DNA of 18,906 bases from Spirogloea muscicola (Eukaryota; Streptophyta; Zygnematophyceae; Spirogloeales; Spirogloeaceae): NCBI GenBank assembly GCA_009602725.1, contig WELB01000285.1:121726-140631 (forward strand), written 5' to 3'. The notes under the pieces are model-generated. The model searched no databases. It was not told the DNA's origin and saw nothing but the letters and a program-made list of their open reading frames with translations. This document shows, piece after piece, positions 15,547 to 18,906 of the stretch. Position numbers and translations under genes: made by a program. Numbering within the stretch: the stretch's first letter is position 1; the number at the start of each line of letters is the position of its first letter.

Positions 15547-18500
15547 TTAATGGTGGAGGTGGAGTGGGAGTGAAGGTGGAGGTGGAGATGGAGGTGGAGG
15601 TGAAGGTGGAGGTGGAGGTGGAGGTGGAGATGGAGGCGGAGGTGGAGCTGGAGGTGGAGGTGGAGGTGGAGGTGGAGGTGGAGGTGAAGGTGGAGGTGGA
15701 GGTGGACGTGGAGGTGGACGTGGTGGACGTAGTGGTGGCGGTGGACGAGGTGGTGGAGGTGGACGTGGTGGTGGAGGTGGACGCAGAGGTGGAGGTGAAC
15801 GTGGTGGTGGTGGACGTGGAGGTGCAGGTGGGCGTGGAGGTGGCGGCGGCTGCTGCGGCGGAGGGCTTGTGGGAGGCGGTGCCGGCTGCGTCGGGCAGCC
15901 AGGAATGGCACAGCAGTCGTGGTCGACGACCTTGTACACGCCGACTGGGGTCAGCATGTATGAATCGCCAATGTAGTCCTCACCCCAGGTGTGAGTACTT
16001 GGGAACACCAGCGGATTGCCAGGCGTATAGTTGAACGGGATAGGGAGCGTGGTATTAAGAGCGGCGTAGCAGTTGACAAACTGTTTGGCCATGGTGGTCC
16101 ACCGCGGCTGCCCAGGCGCGCTCGTGTTGGTCGCAATCCATGACGCGCCAAGCTGGTCATTGAAGAAGTACTTGTCACTGTAGCAAGGGATCCGCGGCGA
16201 GCGATGTATGGGGCCCCCGATGATTGCAACATAGGTCACTTTGACATGCGGGTCCTGGTGCGTGTAATAGGACTTCGACCACTGCGGCCACAAAGGAATG
16301 AGAAAGCTTGTGTCAGCGATACTCTCTCTGCAGAATTCTGAAAGCGCTTAAGGTCCCCCCAGCTTTGGCAAGACAACTGCATAAATGTTTAGGGAGACGC
16401 AGGTCATCGGCAGCAATGGCTGGGCCTCAAGGGATCCCACCTTTAGCGTTCCAAAGATGTTGGAGGGGTCGGTGAAGCCGCCTGGCGGGGCATGCATGTC
16501 ATATTTTGCGACTGCTGTGAAATTCAACTCTCCTGTGCAATCAAAGTAGCAGCTGCATGCTCAGATGGGCACCTTGCCATACATTCGGTCCATAAGAGCT
16601 GGCACCAGCAGGTAGCCCAGCAATGCGCAGCAGCAAGTGCTGGTAATGCCTTGGTGGAATTAATTCCTGCCAGGGGGAAAATCGCACGCACCTTCAAACA
16701 TTCGCCAACCATAGTCTCCTCCAGCCTCAATAAGACCAACCTCCTCCACGTTGTCCTGCAGTGCAGGAAGTCTAAGCTGGTGAAAGCTCCCAATGATTGC
16801 AGTAGAGGCAACGATCCGTATAGGAAAGCAAGCAGCTACAATGACGACAGCAACGCGAAGCTGTATCTGGCCAGTGCAGCTATACAGTCAGCGCGTGGCT
16901 GGCCGCCAGACCTGGCCAACTTCAGCACAGATGAAGTCATCATTGCCACGGTCAAAAGTGCAGCTCCAGGGGTTGCGCAAGCCAAGCGCATAGATTTTGG
17001 GGCGAATCCCTGGGACGCCAACGAATGGGTCATCTGATGGTATGCCGTATGGACTGTTTGCTGTGTAGTTATCCACGTCAAGCTGCCAGATTTTCCCGAG
17101 GGAAGGTCGTGCCCCGCTGTGCGAAGTTGAAGCTGTCGCCAGCTCCACCTCTGTCACCGGACATGTGGTACATGTAAGGCTGCAGCATGTGCGCCAAAAG
17201 AGCAGGTGTCCGCCGTTGTGGTTGGCGTATGGCCTGAACACACAGGCCGTGCGACTCGCCAGCCGAAGTCAATATCCAGTGGGCGGGCAGCTGCAGCGAA
17301 GATGATGCCTCACCTAGCCAAGGAGCTCCCCTGGCGTGCCCTACCTCGCAAAAGTGAGGAGCCTCTGGACTTCGGCAATGATGGCGACTGTCGCTGTACG
17401 TGGGCTGGGGCCGGCACTGTACTCAGCAACAATCGTGTTGGCCTCACACAAGGGCTGCAGCAAGGCACTGACGTTGGGCTGCGGGATAGAATACTCATTG
17501 ACCGCATTGCACTCGCACGGCCCCTGGCAGTCCGGGTACTGGGTGCCATTGCAGATGTACGACACAAAGAAGCGGCCCCATTCACAAGGTATGGGTGCAG
17601 CGCAAATCCCAGCAGGCCACGCTCGCCGTTGACTATAGTCCTCAAGTGAAGATCAAGAAACTGCACATGTGAAGAGCTTGAACAGGTCGGACCTTCGCCA
17701 AGGCGTGGCGGCCTCGTCACTGGAGGCGGCAAGCGCTGGCGCTCGAGCAGCACCAACCAGCAGCACGCTTGGCATAGGAGTTTGGCTTACAGTGGTCCTG
17801 TTGGCAAATTTCTTGCCGCTGCCTTCTGGCGGGACCTGCGCAAGGTAAACATAGCCACTGCGCGAGTGCAGGAAGACGCGGTTGGAGCCGTCGGGGTGCG
17901 GTGCATGCCCAGATAGTCCTGGTCATCGACACGGTCGAAACAGATGTCGGGCAGAGGCGGCGCCGAGCTGGTCGGCGGAGGCGGCACGAACAGTGGCGGT
18001 GGCGGTGCTGGGGGCAGCGGGCCGTTGGGATCGAAAGGCGAGCCGGAGAAGCATCGGGCCTGGTATGGCGACGCACAGAAGTCCAGCCGGAATGCATCCA
18101 CTGTCGGGTATTGTTCTAGCAGGCGGAATGCGGCCGGGCTCGGTGGCACGTTGAGCTCGTCGCGCTGCGCCTGCAGGTACTGGAGGTAGCATGGCGAGTA
18201 CGTGATGTTGAGGCCGGCACAAGCTGCGTATGCGCCGTCGCAGTAGCTTCCCAGGCAGAGCAGCGGCAGAGCGCGCGCCGCGGCGACCTCTGAGTCGAAC
18301 AGGTGTGACGCCCACAGGTCGCATTGCTGCATGGACGCATGGCAGATCGTCAGCCCGTCAGCGAGCATCGCAAGAGAGCATACTGCCAATCAATCAGCGA
18401 CCAGGGTGGCCGCTAATTGACAAATCGGCAACTGGGTATGTGGGGGAGCTCATGGCGCAGGTGGCGAGCTGCAGGAAAGACTGGCAGGCCGCAATCTCGT

Positions 18501-18906
18501 CGTCGGAGCCACCCGAGAAGGCCATCTGGGCGGCCTGCTGCTGCAGTTGGACGTCGGCATGGTAGTCGCAGCACCCCAGATTGGCGTACGCGCCGCCGTA
18601 GAGCTGCATGCAGAAGGGGCCCACGGGGTTCTGCGGCACAGGCCCAGCTGCGAGCGCGCACCACCAGAGCTCCCATCAGGGCGGCCATGCCAGGCACAAC
18701 TTGCTGTGTGATGGAGACATGGTCTCCATCCGAGATCAAGGCGCTACCCACGAGAGCTGGCCACGCGGAGGAGCTGGCCACGGCCGCAAGACCAGCGGTG
18801 GTGCTCACAGAAGTCCTCGCAGATGGGGTGCGCCAGCGCGTTCCCGACGAGCAGCAACGCGGCGGCCACGGCGCGCGCCAGGCATCTGCTGCGGCGAGCG
18901 GCCGCC
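15547..18906 (-). CDS. HIPL-like secreted protein, glucose/sorbosone dehydrogenase family (5' partial, frameshifted)
   Basis: Exons on the minus strand: 18906(edge)-18809, 18647-~18437, ~18345-17791, 17660-17345, 17233-16912, 16755-16692, 16532-16441, 16281-15547 (TAA 15547-15549). The second intron is the least certain. Domains: a hydrophobic signal (AVAAALLLVGNALA) then HPICEDF; a folate-receptor-like Cys-rich region (PFC, GCCDYHAD, QCDLWASHLF, LLCLGSYC); a PPPP linker; and the dehydrogenase-like propeller (PDICFDRV, DGSNRVFLHSRSGYVYLAQ, FLDLHLRTIVNGERGLLGF, FFVSYICNG, HNGGHLLF, SGDRGGAGDSFNFAQ, LGKIWQLDVDN, IYALGLRNPWSC, GGDYGWRMFEG). It closes with GEDYIGDSYMLTPVGVYKVV as in plant HIPL1. 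About 110 Pro-rich residues follow, encoded by GGTGGA repeats. Frameshifts fall near 17900, 17577, 17195 and 17110; the last two compensate. Plant HIPLs are extracellular and of poorly known substrate. The start codon lies beyond the right edge. It is either a recent pseudogene or a stretch of sequencing error. Confidence 0.8.
15549..15850 (-). repeat. GGTGGA hexanucleotide array encoding a Pro-rich tail
   Basis: On the + strand this is GGTGGA/GGTGAA/GGACGT units. On the gene strand it reads (TCCACC)n in the frame giving P-P-P with interspersed S, R, A and L. The stop codon TAA ends it. The complementary frames (poly-Val/Glu on +, poly-His/Leu on -) are shadows. Confidence 0.8.

Noticed and set aside
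15507-16034. Poly-His/Leu (-) and poly-Val/Glu (+) frames over the hexanucleotide array
   Set aside because: They are shadow frames of the Pro-rich HIPL tail, whose frame is continuous with a conserved domain.

Overview
The window looks like nuclear DNA of a chlorophyte green alga. The evidence is: GC-rich sequence with long GCN/CCN trinucleotide runs; genes split by short GT-AG introns (about 80-200 bases); secreted proteins with Ser/Pro-rich tails of the pherophorin/extensin style; plant/Chlorella-type TTTAGGG repeats; and many decayed retroelement copies. The species cannot be fixed from the sequence alone.

Left block (1 to about 12,390): I find no convincing host gene. It is a graveyard of short copies of one retroelement-like family, in both orientations. 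Every copy is cut off on its 5' side and keeps only the end of an ORF plus, in some copies, a shared 3' tail. The preserved protein region has a Cys/His cluster followed by a conserved block (R-x-D-L/I ... D-V-V ... G-H-A ... K/Y-A-D-H ... HGAL) of the sort I associate with the C-terminus of reverse-transcriptase ORFs in green plants and algae. No reverse transcriptase domain is visible. The best copy (5877-6842) is open apart from one in-frame TAG. A second, shorter dispersed repeat (about 50-90 bases, at least ten copies, core GGGCTGGCCTCTCACAGCC) is scattered through the same block and sits inside two of the retroelement copies. The block also holds a 62-base near-perfect palindrome (137-198), several tandem duplications and a cluster of ACGT-core motifs.

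Junction (12,392-12,449): TTTAGGG and degenerate GGGGTTTG/GGGGTCTG units run directly into a single undetermined base (N, 12,449). Coding sequence starts immediately after it. This may be a natural interstitial telomere repeat or a scaffold join.

Right block (12,450-18,906): two convergent, intron-containing genes for secreted proteins. On the + strand is a glyoxal/galactose oxidase-like (copper radical oxidase fold, DUF1929 end) gene in five exons. Its N-terminus is lost at the N, and it appears to have lost most of the copper-radical active-site residues. On the - strand is a HIPL-type gene (Hedgehog-interacting-protein-like; signal peptide, folate-receptor-like Cys-rich domain, glucose/sorbosone dehydrogenase domain, about 110-residue Pro-rich tail). 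It runs off the right edge and carries about four frameshifts. Both proteins have Pro-rich segments and probably belong to the extracellular matrix or cell-wall compartment. They converge on a 789-base gap at 14,758-15,546.
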